Of a DNA stretch of 64,000 nucleotides, positions 10,806 through 23,373 are shown one piece after another; position 1 is the stretch's first letter; every line of letters begins with the position of its first letter. The notes under the pieces are model-generated. The model did not search any database. It was given only the letters and a program-made list of their open reading frames with translations, and was not told the origin of the DNA. The stretch comes from Rotaria socialis (lineage: Eukaryota; Rotifera; Eurotatoria; Philodinida; Philodinidae): the NCBI GenBank assembly GCA_905331475.1, contig CAJNYU010002561.1, positions 1 to 64,000 on the forward strand, in the 5' to 3' direction. The position numbers were made by a program, and so were the translations under genes.

Positions 10806-11420
10806 TTACAGTTTCTTTCCAAAATAATACGTTGACCAACTATCCTTGCCATAACCATTGCCCAATGATTGAAATGAGGTTGACGAAGCACCTGGAACTT
10901 GTGTATTCAAATAATATACGTTCCATGAATCTTTCGAGTAACCATCAAAGGGGAGAAGTAATTGAAAAGATGATGCCGATGCTCCATGCATTTTAATACC
11001 CAGATAGTAAACATCCCAGCTGTCTTTTCCATATCCATAACCTAATGATTTGAATGACGAAGAAGAAGCACCATTCAACTTAGTACTCAAATAATATACA
11101 TTCCACGAATCCTTCGCGTAACCAGCGTATGGTGATAGTGTGCTAAACGATGAAGCTGTTGCGCTATCGATTTTCTTACCTAAATAGTACACACTCCAGC
11201 TGTCCTTACCGTAACCATCACCTAGATCCTTAAAAGAGCTAGCAGTAGCATCATTTACTTTTTGGCCATTGAAATATACGTTCCTATTATCTACGAAGTA
11301 GCCGTAATAGACAGGTCGAGAACTGCTCGTAGAATATTGTCGCGGATGACGTGACAATGGACTACTACTTGCAGTTTGAAGTAGCATTAATAAAATTGTT
11401 ACAATGGAAAAATGCATCAT
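10806..11420 (-). CDS. Secreted DKNYY-repeat protein
   Basis: A single-exon frame of 204 residues. Residues 1-19 form a signal peptide (hydrophobic IVTILLMLL, cleavage near ASSSP). From about residue 38 to the end there are six copies of a 31-34 residue repeat with the core Y-[GAS]-KDSW-x-VYYL, then an 'A-S-x-S-S-F' turn. This matches the DKNYY family, whose consensus is KDK-x-x-VYY-x-G-x-K. That family is found mainly in bacterial surface and secreted proteins and its function is unknown. A first methionine at 11420 and a second at 11417 are equally possible. The gene has no introns while most neighbours have several, which fits, but does not prove, recent acquisition. The minus-strand region upstream is AT-rich and could hold the promoter. 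Confidence 0.75.
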   Translation of the reverse strand: MMHFSIVTILLMLLQTASSSPLSRHPRQYSTSSSRPVYYGYFVDNRNVYFNGQKVNDATASSFKDLGDGYGKDSWSVYYLGKKIDSATASSFSTLSPYAGYAKDSWNVYYLSTKLNGASSSSFKSLGYGYGKDSWDVYYLGIKMHGASASSFQLLLPFDGYSKDSWNVYYLNTQVPGASSTSFQSLGNGYGKDSWSTYYFGKKL

Positions 11421-13130
11421 GGATATTAATTCTTGTATTATTTCACGGGTAATGGTTAATCTGAAAATATGAAAAAATAAGATAGTGACTCGTGTAACTG
11501 TACAAAGCTTGACTTTTATGAGAAATAAAATTATTTACGATATTTTTCGAGGATGATATAGGAAATTTCTATTTCTGCAAAAGATTATTTTTATTTTTAT
11601 TTTTATTTGGCAGTACTCGATTGTTTAGTCCTTACCTTTTGCTTAAATACCAATTAGACTTTCGTAATTGAGATTTTCTAAACTGCCGAGTCATTCATTC
11701 GCAATAGAGTAAAGTATGTCATAAATATAACTAGGCAAATTTCTTTTAGTCTTTCAAAGGCTCAAATTAAATTATCGATTGTGCGAAACAACGTACCTCT
11801 CGACCAAGTAACAAGTAAAGAACAATATACCAATTTTTATATAGTGTGTCGTAGAACACCTACGATGCGTTTTTCTTTCGTGCTTATTCTGTGATGGGAT
11901 TTGAAAGCAACGATCGGATAAGAAGGAGAGATAGTAGGATTAAGATATTACTATTTGATCCGTATACGATTGTTTGCTGTTAGGTAGAGTGCATATGCCA
12001 TTATGTTTGCCTCTCAACTTATCATCGAATCAGCGTTTTTGCTGAATTATAAAGAGCGAGAGAGATAACGTCATTAAAAACTACTTGAGGCGAACAATCT
12101 CTTAATTTTACTTATTCACAATCTTCATTTATGTTGAATGGTGAGCAACAAAAAAATAATGGAAACGCATTTGTTTGCACAAGTCTAATATACACTAACA
12201 TCCTCCTATTCTAGCGTCACGAAAACTCTCGAGAGACAGTTTTCTAGTGGTTTCTATCGCATAACACGGTTTTTTCATCTATTCTCGTAAACTCCTTCCA
12301 AATATCTGATTCTTCTAAATCAATCTTGTATTGATCGATTTTGTAATGAATATTGGCTATTTCAAAACCAACACAAAGCAGTCGAGCAAATAATACTATA
12401 CAACGATATAAGAGAAAATACTCAGCATGTATTGAGCACAAAATGATTGTAAACGGCTGAATATGAATTCAGAACAAAACCAAACTTTACTGATGTCTAT
12501 CGACATACTACATTTCAATGGATGCCACTGGTACAACCAATAACACTTCATTATTCTCAATACTAGAAAAAATAATGGTATTCTCTTTAAGTAATTGAGC
12601 GCTTATATTTGCACATGCTCTAGTGAAGTTATGCGAGAATCGAGTTCTGATGTTGAATTTTTATTGAATAGAACTTTTTCTTTTTTTATAAACTATTGAA
12701 ATATTTTAATTCTTAGTCAGACCAAAACTTGGTAAACATTGGTGTAAATATGCATGAACAATATTTTTTGTATATATTGTCAATTTAACAATATTCAATA
12801 ATCCTTCTTGGTACTTTCTGACATGAATCATTAGACCAATTAAAATCATTAAATTAGTCATTATTTTTTCAAGTTTTTAGTGAAACATCAAGATCACTTG
12901 TCAAGTAAATATTTTCGCCGGCTGATACCAAAAAAGAAACATGCCTCGAATATTTTTGCAAAAATTGGACTGTTAAAACATAAATTTCTTGTTACTCTCT
13001 CTGATACCCTGCTCTTTTGAGAGAGAAAATAGTTGATTGTATTCAGTAGTTCATGCGTAGCAAAACATATACCGTATGCATCGTAATCTTGAGCAAGCAA
13101 GAAGTTACCTTTGAATTAACCATTGAAAAG
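11421..13130. other. Intergenic, no gene seen
   Basis: AT-rich, with a (TTTTTA)n stretch near 11587-11609. Minus-strand open frames at 12244 and 12894 are short, with no domain that I recognise. Confidence 0.45.
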
Positions 13131-15985
13131 TTGCAATAGAAGAAAAACAGGACCATTCGTTGTTTCTCAACCAGACGCCAAGTGCTGTTATACAATCAGA
13201 TGAATCAAGAATCATACGAAAGAAGTCATCTATACATAATAGACAAACAATCGATGGTTATTCACTGAGTCACTCATCATCAAGCACGACTATGTTTTAG
13301 CATGGTGATTTTTCAATTTTAAATCGACTTTCTTCAAACGATTTATCAGTAAAAAATATTCAAATGGAACAGTTCGTCACGAAACTGACTGATTCTCAAC
13401 CTTCCAACAACACTCTACTCGAAATTGGCTATCTGTTGTAAATTCAAAATTGAGCATGGCAAGAAATCGACTCATTACCTCAATGTTGGGTCGATGACAA
13501 ACAACGTACAGCATTCTTTCATACTTTAGCTTCGTGTAATATGAAAGTGTAGCAAGCTTAGACGATGAAGAGAGTCCAGTATGGATAATGATTAGTCGAT
13601 GGTTGAATATGCTGTCCCGTCTCATTCATGAACACGCTGAACTAGTAATAATTCCAGCAATCATTCAACTCAACGAAACTCTGGGAAAGAAATTTCTCAT
13701 GACGAACCAATACAAATCCTATATTTTATAGTTTCGCCAATGTTCATCATTCTCTTATACGAGAGAAGATATTCTTTACTTTCTGACTGATGAATACTAT
13801 CAAACTGTATTGATCCATAGTTATATTGTGGCCTCGAGGAGTAAAAGCTTTCTAGGCTGTATCGCATGCATTATCCGTTTGATTTCTTCATGTTGCTGGT
13901 ACGGCTGTGGAAAAGGAAGCTGCCCAGATCGAACAGTCCAACCTGGAAATGGCCGGCTCCGGGTAGTTCCGTTGATTTTGCGGAAGCAGTTTTCTGATCA
14001 ATTCCTGTCGGAAAGCACTGGTTCGGATTATTGGCCATATATCATTTTATGATCGTATGGATGCACACTGGTGTAATCAAGAGACGATCGTTATCGATTC
14101 AACATTGTGTTTGCAAATGATTGTATTACAAACAGAAGTTGTTAGTTGTTCTATTCAATCAATTACATCCTTGACCGATTTATTGTTTGCTATAACTGAA
14201 ACATCACTGTATGATCGCATCGTTGTACCTGCCTACGGAATACTAGCACATATTCTTTCGGATGATCGTTTAAAGGAATTAATAATTGCTAATAGCATAT
14301 GCCAGTTTTTCTTTCACATTCTTGAGCAATCTTGGAAACATTCATTGCAAATGTATAAACAGATACCGATTACTAGTCTTCTTCAAGGCAAGTATACTAT
14401 GGACTCGACTTGTGATTGTCTGAATTTCAAGAAGTATATCAAATTTCAACAGTTCAGATAGCAAACCTATAGATTTTTCAATCATCTTGTCAAGTTAGTT
14501 TAATAATCATATTTTCAGACAAGAAGAACAACAAACCAAAAAGAATCATTTCTCAAGAAAAGATAGGATCAATGCAACTGACTCATTTGAATTAAAATCG
14601 ATAGGGGATGATCAGGCAAACAAAGGCTAATACCAGACGAGTCTTTATTGTCAGTACTAATAAGTAACCAGGAGTACCATGAATTTAGAATTGTTCATCT
14701 TTTATAGGAATGGCATTTTTCTGAGTCAGTATTTCAAAATGTCAACGTATAATACAATAATCAATTGTATAAGTAATGATTCTGCTAATTTTTGCTCAAT
14801 GAGACAATTAACAAGTAACAACAAAATAATTATGAATTCGAGATATTTTCTGACAATTTTATCTTTTGAAAATAATACATGTTAATCATTTATGCCTATA
14901 ATTCGTCATATCTGACATGTGAAGTTTCATCATATGTACAAGAAAATATCGTATTTTAGGCTATTTGAATCTGTCTACCAACGATAGTATGTAGCAGACA
15001 ACTGGCATTCTTTGGAACATGAATCTCGTACATGGAAAACACACACCAACAGATCAGTCTGAGAAGATTACATTCGATATAATGATTAGTTATTCTCATG
15101 CTGATAAAGATCTCTGCCGACGACTGTATGATGAATTAAAAACAGTTCTTATTTGTATGAGTGAATCTTATCGACGCAGTAACTTTTGTCGCGCAGAAGC
15201 GCATTATACTTTTCAAAGACAAACTCGTATGATACCGATTCTATTACAAAAACACTATAAAATAAATGGTTGACTTTCTCTTCTTATCGGAAAACTAATG
15301 TATATTGATTTCAGAAAATATGAATTTTCGCAAGCGATCCATTTACTAATCAAAGAAATTAAGACTTCGTTTGTTGGTGATATTGACTGCAAGAATAACG
15401 AGTCAAGTCATACCAGCAATAAGATTCCTTCCAGTTTATCTCTATATCCATCACAAAAACAATCTCAATCACCGATATTTCTTGATAATGTGCTAGATTG
15501 GTCGCAAACGCAAGTCACTGAGTGGTTGATAGGAAACAATTTGATTAGCATGGTTCATCTACTGCAAGAATTTAATGGTCGAAGTTTAGTTTACTTGAAT
15601 GATTTTTTGAGACAAGCTGATCATCAGCAAAACTCTATCTTTACTACAAACAGATTCTCTTCGACGAACTCATCAATCATTACCTTTGATTGAATTGGCT
15701 CGTTTCCGAACTTTGCTAGATGAAAAGACAACCAAAACTGCTGTCAGTATCGCGTGAATGGGCACAGCGGAAGAAAGTGTACAGGTGTTACAAGAAGCGT
15801 TATACATCGAACGTTTGTCACATGATGTAAAAACGAATTTAAGTGATGTATTTGACTTTAACTTTCAAGAAAAGAGAGAAACACATGACCCAATTCCATC
15901 TAGTTCCAAATACTTAACACATAATATTTATGTTGCCCAATTCTCTATGAAGCTTTTTGTTCATAGTTTGAGTATCTGCAACTGA
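13131..15985 (+). pseudogene. Decayed TIR/SAM-domain protein gene with helical-repeat region
   Basis: A run of coding-like segments in shifting frames, broken by in-frame stops (TAG near 13298, TAA near 13437, and others). The order is as follows. First is a Ser-rich stretch (13140-13435). Then come helical segments resembling armadillo-type repeats (13560-14050 and 14057-14395, for example SITSLTDLLFAITETSLYD). A TIR domain opens with FDIMISYSHADKDLC at 15079-15123. A SAM-like domain (VLDWSQTQVTEWL) lies near 15490-15610, with a short tail to 15985. The TIR is internally deleted: the strand and loop segments between the opening and LICMSESYRRSNFC are missing. TIR domains act as NADases or signalling adaptors. 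The frames cannot be connected by ordinary splicing, so I call it a pseudogene. A partly functional short form starting at 15019 is possible. Confidence 0.6.
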
Positions 15986-16495
15986 AAGAGTATGATCAAA
16001 TAAGGTTGTCATTTTTATTTTTAATAAAGGCAAATTACTCTGGCACACATTGAGGAATGCACCTGTCTGATTGTCATAATCCTTATACAGTAATAATGTT
16101 ATGACACTCCTGTGACATATCTGTAGCATATTGGATCAATGTGATTTGAGAGGTGCTCTTATTTTAGAAACACAATACTTCGTTCGAAGCTAGAAATATT
16201 TCATCTTTATAATGTGTCAAACTACATATATATATAGATCTTAGTCAAAAGTAAGCTCTAAACAAATAATTGTGTAGTGCATCTCGAAGATTAACATAAT
16301 CTGTCGCCGATTTAATCTTTTTAGATTTGGTCGTATTTTACTAAAATGCAGGTCCCATACACACGACTATGATACATTAAGCTTATTTTATGGATAGATG
16401 TTTTTCTCATCTTTAACAATCATTCGAAATGACAATATTTGGCAGAAAAAGAAGACTTTATTTCAAAAAGCAAAACTAGAAAATGAAATATAAAA
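15986..16495. other. Intergenic, no gene seen
   Basis: AT-rich spacer between the TIR/SAM relic and the 3' end of the GH65 gene. It probably includes the 3' UTR of the latter. Confidence 0.4.
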
Positions 16496-19400
16496 TTAAG
16501 GGCAAAGTGGTACCAAGCGACGAATAATAAGTTGAGTGTCGATGGGAAATGAGAGACGATCCATAAGTTTTAGTGAACCATGATGTTCGCCTTGTTTGTA
16601 TATAAGTGGAACATCATTTTTGCTACTCTGTGCACGTACAAAAATGTCATACATTTTATTATCAATAGTCAAATCAATGATAGTTCCCTGATATTTTATA
16701 CCACGAATAACAAGTTTTGTAGCTTGGTTTGGAAGATGACCACGAGGTTTAAATTCAAGTTGATCTAATTTTAAACGAATACCACCATAACCATAAAGAA
16801 CAGCTTGTAGGAAACCTCCTGCACCTGTTATAAAATTAACTGCACCTACTCCTGATTTAGCTTCAGTCCATACCTATGCCACAATAGAAAACCGAGCAAA
16901 GTTAATATCAGTAAAAAACAAAACAAAAAATAATCAGTTGACTAACATTGAACGGAGGTCTAACGTAAGTTTCATATGCACGTTGAAAAAGTTGTTCAGC
17001 TTTGTTGAAATCTCCTAATTCAATAAAACCAATTGAATGCATTGACCATGTCATAGCCGGGCCATCAGCACGAGTCAATGGTTCATAGGCTAATAAATCA
17101 TTCCGTCTTACTTGATCACTCATTGGCCACATCAATGGAAATCCAAGAAGAACAACATCTGCTTGTTTTATTGTTGTATTCTCTTAATAAATAGACAAAA
17201 TCAATTTACTTTTTAAATAATTTATCTTCCTCAAATTCACTTACTCAAGTCAAAACCTTCATATTCAAGATGAGTTTGAGTAGAGTTATCGAATGGAAAA
17301 TGTAAGTTGGATGCAATATCAATCCAAGATTGAGGTGTCTTTTTGTTAGTAATGCAACTGACACTATCAGCTAATTGAATAGATAGTGCAGCAACTGCAT
17401 TCGTAAAGACAGAATTATTTTTGAATGGTTGAGCATCTTCATCTGGTGGTAAAACAGCTGAAATATTAAAGTAATGAAATGTAGGAATTTTCAAGACAAT
17501 ATTATAGTATCAATCAAAAATGTGAAATATTTTCATTTCATATAAAGAAACTTACTTAATATTTCATATTGTTTTTTATTATTATTGTATACAGCTCTCG
17601 AGCCCCAAAATCGAGCAGACTCATAGATAAGATCACCGCCAAGTTCATTCGATATCCAATCTCGATTACCTGTTGCTGCAACATATTGTCTTGCTGCAAA
17701 TGCAATATCGCCTGTAATATGCATTTGATAGAGACGAACTTCAGGACAACAATCGGGTGTAACATCAACACCAGTTCTGGCGCTTTCCCAAGGGAATCTA
17801 GTTAATAAAATTACGTAATATACAAAGAGAAAAAAATTCTTAAAATCTATGAAATACCTCCATCCTTCATAACCAAATAGACGAGCATTATCAACTGCAG
17901 AATCACGTAGAGCGATTCGATAGGATAATATTTCTTTAGCCAATCTATTATAATAAAATGATCTATTAGTCAATATAGTTTTAGTTTTGTATCGAATTTG
18001 ACATAATCTTCAGATATATTAAATGACTCTCATATATTTTTTCAAAATTTATAAAACCAAGTTTCATCTTAATACACTTACGTAGGATAGAAAAGAAGAA
18101 CTGATGGAAACATCCATGTTTCTGTATCCCAAAACGAATGACCACCGTAGTCTTCACCTAAAAAGCCACCTCTCGAAAGACTACCAGGACTGAGACCATA
18201 GAATTGTTTATGTTCACTGCGAGTTGATAATGGTGGTAGAGAACTCAGAATATAATAGAATGCAGAATTAATTTGTCGTTGTAACTCATCATCTCCGCTC
18301 ACTTCAACATGTCCATCGGACCAAATATCATTCCATCTTGATACATGCGATGATAATATTTGATCTGTCTGTCGTTTATGGGTTGCTATTGAAATTCATC
18401 GATGTTTCATATAGTCAAATTAGCTAACCGGCCGTATGCTTACCATAGTCAAAACTTGATTTAGCTCGTGATTTTTGCTCATCAATTGAAGTAACAAAAA
18501 GGTATGTTCGACTTTTTTCGTGTTTGCCAAGTTTTAATCCATTGACAGGCAATGGTGTGTAATAAACAAATACAGATAATGGTTCTTTTTGGAATTGATC
18601 ATTTTCTACTTGACGTGTTTCTCCAGACAAAAGACTTTTATAATTAAAACAAACAAGAATTCGAAATAGAATATGACTATTACTTACACATATTTATCAT
18701 CATATGTGTCAACTTTAAAATCAATATCAATACTCGTCCTCTGTTCGTTGACTTCAATAGGTACCACAATTTTCTTTCCTAATAGTATCGCATAGAATTG
18801 AGTCTTTCATATTTTGAAAAAAATCTAACCTGTAGATTTTAATCGTGTAATTACTACATATGCAATTAATAATTCTGTATATTCCTGCGAAGCAAAAAGA
18901 TGTCGTTCAATACGAATTTCATCATTTTCAATTGTTTCAGTGAAGACACCTAAGAATGAACAGAACACTTAAAAAACAACTATTTTACTACGGAAAAGTA
19001 TCTTGCCTGATGAAACATTCAACGTATACGCAGATGATGATAAATTAATTTTAAATTGCCAATTAAGTGTACTTGGAATTCGTGCTCGATGACTGGTACC
19101 TTCAATAGGAATACACAAAAGAAACTTACGAAAAGACCGCAGAAGTAAAATACAAACCATTGTCACCATTGTAGAGACCATTCATATAGATGAATTCACT
19201 AAATGCAACCGTAGCTAAATGGCCGTTACCAATATATGGTAGAATACGATAGTCTAACGAAGAACCAGTCGAAGGTAATCTATATATAAATCGATTATGA
19301 AGAAAATAATTATTTGTTTTATAATCAAGATAATTACTCATTAGTCGTAAAAATTGTTGTAGATTGAGCTTGTTCGGCTGGTGCAGTTTGAATTAGAATA

Positions 19401-19561
19401 ATAGCTGATGAAAGAATTAATAAGAAAAATAACATGATGATAAAAACTATAACTAATCGTGTGTTGCTATTGCGGTTTTTATGCTCATCATAGGGATTAA
19501 CATAAGAATCATTTGCAAATAGTAAACTTTGAATAGATTGCCGATCTATATCCAATGACAT
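16496..19561 (-). CDS. GH65 acid-trehalase-like / PGGHG-type glucosidase, type II membrane protein
   Basis: Twelve exons (19561-19338, 19279-19158, 19099-19007, 18949-18830, 18778-18688, 18634-18444, 18385-18082, 17944-17858, 17797-17556, 17457-17245, 17182-16947, 16873-16496) give 766 residues, close to the 737 of human PGGHG (formerly ATHL1). A short cytosolic head is followed by one membrane segment near residues 35-56. The luminal part carries the family blocks PYIGNGHLATVAFSE, then GHSFWDTETWMFPS, PWESARTGVDVTPD and VWTEAKSGVGAVNF. These correspond to the Asp/Glu/Glu active-site regions described for PGGHG. That enzyme removes glucose from glucosyl-galactosyl-hydroxylysine of collagen; fungal relatives are acid trehalases. 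Which substrate is used here cannot be told from sequence. The junction at 19006 uses a GC donor. All introns are 40-140 bases. Confidence 0.85.
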
Positions 19562-20076
19562 TTTTAATATACTACAGATTGATGATGGTATATTCCACCA
19601 ACTCTTGATCTACCAAGGTTAATCTTATTTGATCTTGTAGTTGGAATGACAGAACAAAAAAAAAGAAACATATATGCGCATTACGTATCTAATAATACAA
19701 CAACACTAGTAGCTTCTTCTTGTCTTATCATATAGGAATTTAATAAATCTTTGTCAATTGTGGTTATATAAGAATGTTGTCTATATCCTATGTGGATACG
19801 TACATTCTATCTGTCTTGATATCAATCTTATAATGATCTCAAGTACGGAGATGAAGAGTTTCGCTGATAGAATTGTGTTCTACAATAAGTTTTATTTGAC
19901 ATTTCTACACTGTTGTATACTATTAATAAATCTTGTATTTCGCATAATTATATTCACTAACGAAGAAAACAACTTTCCTCGTGTCAATTGATTTCACAAT
20001 CAATGTGAAAAAATTATCCAGAACAAAATGACTAAGTTTACAAAAAAACATAAAATTTATTTTCTATTGAAGAATA
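19562..20076. other. Spacer between GH65 and glycosyltransferase genes
   Basis: 515 bases of AT-rich sequence. It holds the upstream region of the GH65 gene and the 3' region of the glycosyltransferase (both on the minus strand). No further gene is visible. Confidence 0.4.
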
Positions 20077-21432
20077 TCATTTGCCTTTGCATACTTTTGC
20101 ACAACTTAAATTTCCACTGAAAGGTATTGTTTCCATTTTCTGAATTTTTTTCACGGAAGCCATGATATCACTTGTGACTAATTTTTTATTAGGTCCATAA
20201 GGAGAACCCATTACAGCTTCGTATATTGATTTTCTTCGTGAACTTTGATGTCCGAATCTCCATTCTGAAGTTGCACTAATCATATGATAGAAAACAGCGT
20301 TACTACTATCGAATGGCGAAAAGAATACTTCAGGTCCACATTTATCACATCGGTCGAAATGACTTCCAATCCATCGAATATCTTCATTAATCGCGCCCCA
20401 AAATAAATCTTTGTCGGTATTAAGTAAAATTGTTTCTTTCATCCATGAAAATGATATGTTCTCATATTTCAATAAATAATCAATTGTTTTACCACCAGAA
20501 TCAAAACCTTTACCTTGACGACGAGTCGCCGATACATCAAACTCATCAATAGTACTAAACAATTGTGGGCCTAAACAAATAAATCCAATCCAACAAAATC
20601 GTGAAAATAGTGCTGGATGTTTTCGGCACATTAAATCTCGAGAGTTTAATAATGTTTGAGAATCAAATGGACTCAATGGAAAAACATCACCATCGAGCAA
20701 TAGAATCGCAGTACCATTGCTAAGATAACGTTTAGCTCTTGTCGATACAGCCCAATTAACAACCTCAGCATTTTTTTCTGAAGGTCCAGCTTTCGGCGAG
20801 TGCTGTTCTGGTAAAAAACTGAAAACTTCAGCTCTATGAGTTTTGGCAACCTTGTGCATGTCTTCCGAAGCTTTTCCATCTGTAAACAAGTTAATAGCTA
20901 CTAAATCAGTAGTAAGTTTTTGAATCAGATAAAGTTGAAGATCGGCGAGCACGTGATGATGGGTATGAAAGATGAAAACAGCTAGAGAACCTCTGATAGT
21001 TTTATTCTTAGTGCTTGAAGGAAGTGGAGGCCTTTCAACAAGCAAAAAAGCTGGATCAAGAGTAGTTGGACGACCAGTCGTTGTCGTAGTACTGATCGTC
21101 GATAGTCTAGAAGTAGTAGTACTAGTAGTAGTAGTAGTGATCGAAGATTGCAAGATGGTAGTACTAGTATTAAAATTAATTGGGCGCATCATAGTAGTAA
21201 AAGTGAAATTAATAGAATTGTTCATGATAGTACTTGTACGATTTGCCATTGGCGTAAAAGCAGCTGAAATAAACATCTCTAATAATCGAGTTTTATTCAG
21301 ACTTCGATAGACATTTGTAAATGCCGTCTTTAATCCATAATGATTTATTTGAAAGGAAGCATAATAGAAAATTAATATTAAAACAATGATTAATACCACG
21401 GTCTTAATCCAAATGTTATCCGAAGCTTTCAT
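20077..21432 (-). CDS. Type II membrane glycosyltransferase-like protein, copy A
   Basis: An intronless 451-residue frame. Residues 8-28 form a single signal-anchor helix. Residues about 60-125 form a Ser/Thr-rich stem with runs such as TTTTTTSTTTS, likely to be O-glycosylated. The luminal domain starts near RPPLPSS and contains AILLLDGDVFPLSPFDS, in which D-G-D is a DxD-type metal and sugar-nucleotide site as in GT-A glycosyltransferases. Several conserved Trp and Cys residues follow (CWIGFICLG, RCDKCGPE). I do not recognise the CAZy family. A second copy lies 10.6 kb downstream on the same strand. Donor and acceptor sugars are unknown; a Golgi location is inferred from topology. Confidence 0.7.
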   Translation of the reverse strand: MKASDNIWIKTVVLIIVLILIFYYASFQINHYGLKTAFTNVYRSLNKTRLLEMFISAAFTPMANRTSTIMNNSINFTFTTMMRPINFNTSTTILQSSITTTTTSTTTSRLSTISTTTTTGRPTTLDPAFLLVERPPLPSSTKNKTIRGSLAVFIFHTHHHVLADLQLYLIQKLTTDLVAINLFTDGKASEDMHKVAKTHRAEVFSFLPEQHSPKAGPSEKNAEVVNWAVSTRAKRYLSNGTAILLLDGDVFPLSPFDSQTLLNSRDLMCRKHPALFSRFCWIGFICLGPQLFSTIDEFDVSATRRQGKGFDSGGKTIDYLLKYENISFSWMKETILLNTDKDLFWGAINEDIRWIGSHFDRCDKCGPEVFFSPFDSSNAVFYHMISATSEWRFGHQSSRRKSIYEAVMGSPYGPNKKLVTSDIMASVKKIQKMETIPFSGNLSCAKVCKGK

Positions 21433-23037
21433 CTAAAATATGAACGTACTTGTTAACTACTGAAAGTCGAACGTATCTTCCAAACATTCTACTTATATAT
21501 TCGATTAACTAAAAGACGGTTATAAAAAAAATATTCTAAAGCAAGCTATATTCATAGATATCTGCACAATTATAATTAATTATAATTTGATGGTTAATAA
21601 TGTATGCAGATATCTGTTGTTTCATTGACAAAAATTAATTCAATACTAATGGAATATGTATTTATTAGTAACTTGTAAAGATCGATATATATAGACTTAA
21701 TGAAATATAATTTATCGAGCCAAATCCCATCAATAGTAAAAGAAAAAGAAGGAAAGTCATATTAGCATGTTTCAACATCTTTTTTCCTATTTACAGTTTC
21801 CCTCTTAGAATGCATAGTGCTCAATTCATGACTAGCATGGCTTTATCGATTCGCTGATATCTCCACAATAGATATACATATTAAAGCAAAGAATAAAATG
21901 AAAATTTCACCGGGAACAAACCAGCTATTCAGGAGATATCAATGTTTCAAGTAGCGTTGACTGCAACATATTTGAAAAAATTTTATTTTTCTCTTCAACG
22001 ATAATTGTTGTGGAAAACGTTTTTTCTAACAAGAGCACTATCTATAATTAGCTATTTGTTCATGCTAATGAAATTACCTCATGCTATGATATTTTCAAGT
22101 TAATATCATTGGCAGTTTACAGTAAACACAAACTGTGATAGAGTTCATATTGTTCGGATTAGTGGGATACAATAATTTTGAAAAATCACATTAAAATATA
22201 TTCAATGCGATTGTACTAAATAATAAAATCTATATTGATTCTACCTTATACGACTTCTATTTATATTTTGTTTTCTATTTTAACGGGTAATATGCAGCAC
22301 GCTTCCGGATATAAAAAAAAAATAAAGTTATCGTTTTTTAAACAGTGTTAGCATGAATTATTACAAAGCTGTTACCTAATTTAATGAGAATAATAGAATC
22401 CTTGTGGTATAGTCTCGCTCAACGATTGAAAGAGACACTTCGGAATGTTTGCATTTCAGTGTAAAAAGAACCAACTAGAAGCACATTTTCAGTCGTGCAA
22501 CTTAAATTAAATAGATGAAAAATATTGACTGTAATTTATTTCAGCCATTTTAAACGATAGAAGAAGTTAAACAAGTAGTCAGATGTTCAGTCTATCAAAA
22601 CTTTCACACTATCCACTATTGAGCAGAAGAATGGATAAAATATTTTTCATATATTATTTGATCCTGTCACGGCACTTTCACACTGGTTTTACTTATACGG
22701 AAACTGTTGCGTCATGTTCGATTACAGACTTACTTCATTAAAATGTTGATGGAGAAACAAGAAAGTTCTCCTACAAAGAAAACGCAGAAAACTGAAACTA
22801 ATATTTAAAGTACTTGCTTCCAATATTTTCAACAGAACTTGATTATATGAAAAAACTTTCTCTGATAGATGAATAGACTTACTAATTAAAACAAAAAAAG
22901 AACAGTATTTTCATCTATGGCATAATCACATATTTCTCCTATAGTGGTCATTGAAAATAAATTTAACCAGTGACTTTTCTTTCATCAGAATAAATATTTG
23001 TATTTTTTCCAATTTTTCTCCATAGGAGGCATTACTT
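21433..23037. other. Intergenic, no gene seen
   Basis: 1.6 kb of AT-rich DNA upstream of glycosyltransferase copy A. No coding segment or clear repeat was identified. Confidence 0.45.
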
Positions 23038-23348
23038 GGGGTGGCACTTTAACTTTACTTTAAAAATTAAAGTGTCAAGTAGACTTTAACTTTAAAAAAA
23101 GTAGTGTAAAAATGAGAAGTAATTTTTAGCTCTTTATGAGCAATTTTATGTGGTTTTTAGAGTAACTTTAAACTTTAAGCTTTAATAAACAGAGTTTAAA
23201 GTTTAAAGTTACTGTGAAAACCATATATAACCGTACATAAAGAGCTAAAAATTACTTCTCATTTTTACACTACTTTTATTAAAGTTAAAGTTTTAATGTA
23301 TTATACTTTAACTTTAACTCTTAAAGTTTAAAGTTAAAGTGCCACCCC
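23038..23348. mobile_element. 311-bp foldback element
   Basis: The whole unit folds on itself. The GGGGTGGCACTTTAAC end pairs with GTTAAAGTGCCACCCC, a block at about 23085-23150 pairs with about 23237-23295, and CTTTAAACTTTAA pairs with TTAAAGTTTAAAG at the centre. The arms are rich in the ACTTTAA/TTAAAGT heptad. It has no open frame. This is typical of a foldback or MITE-like element; I see no certain target-site duplication. Confidence 0.75.
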
Positions 23349-23373
23349 TACGTATTTATTCCACATAAGCCAC

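Noticed and set aside
21000..21310. Plus-strand valine-rich frame opposite the glycosyltransferase stem
   Set aside because: It is the antisense of the Thr-rich stem of copy A.
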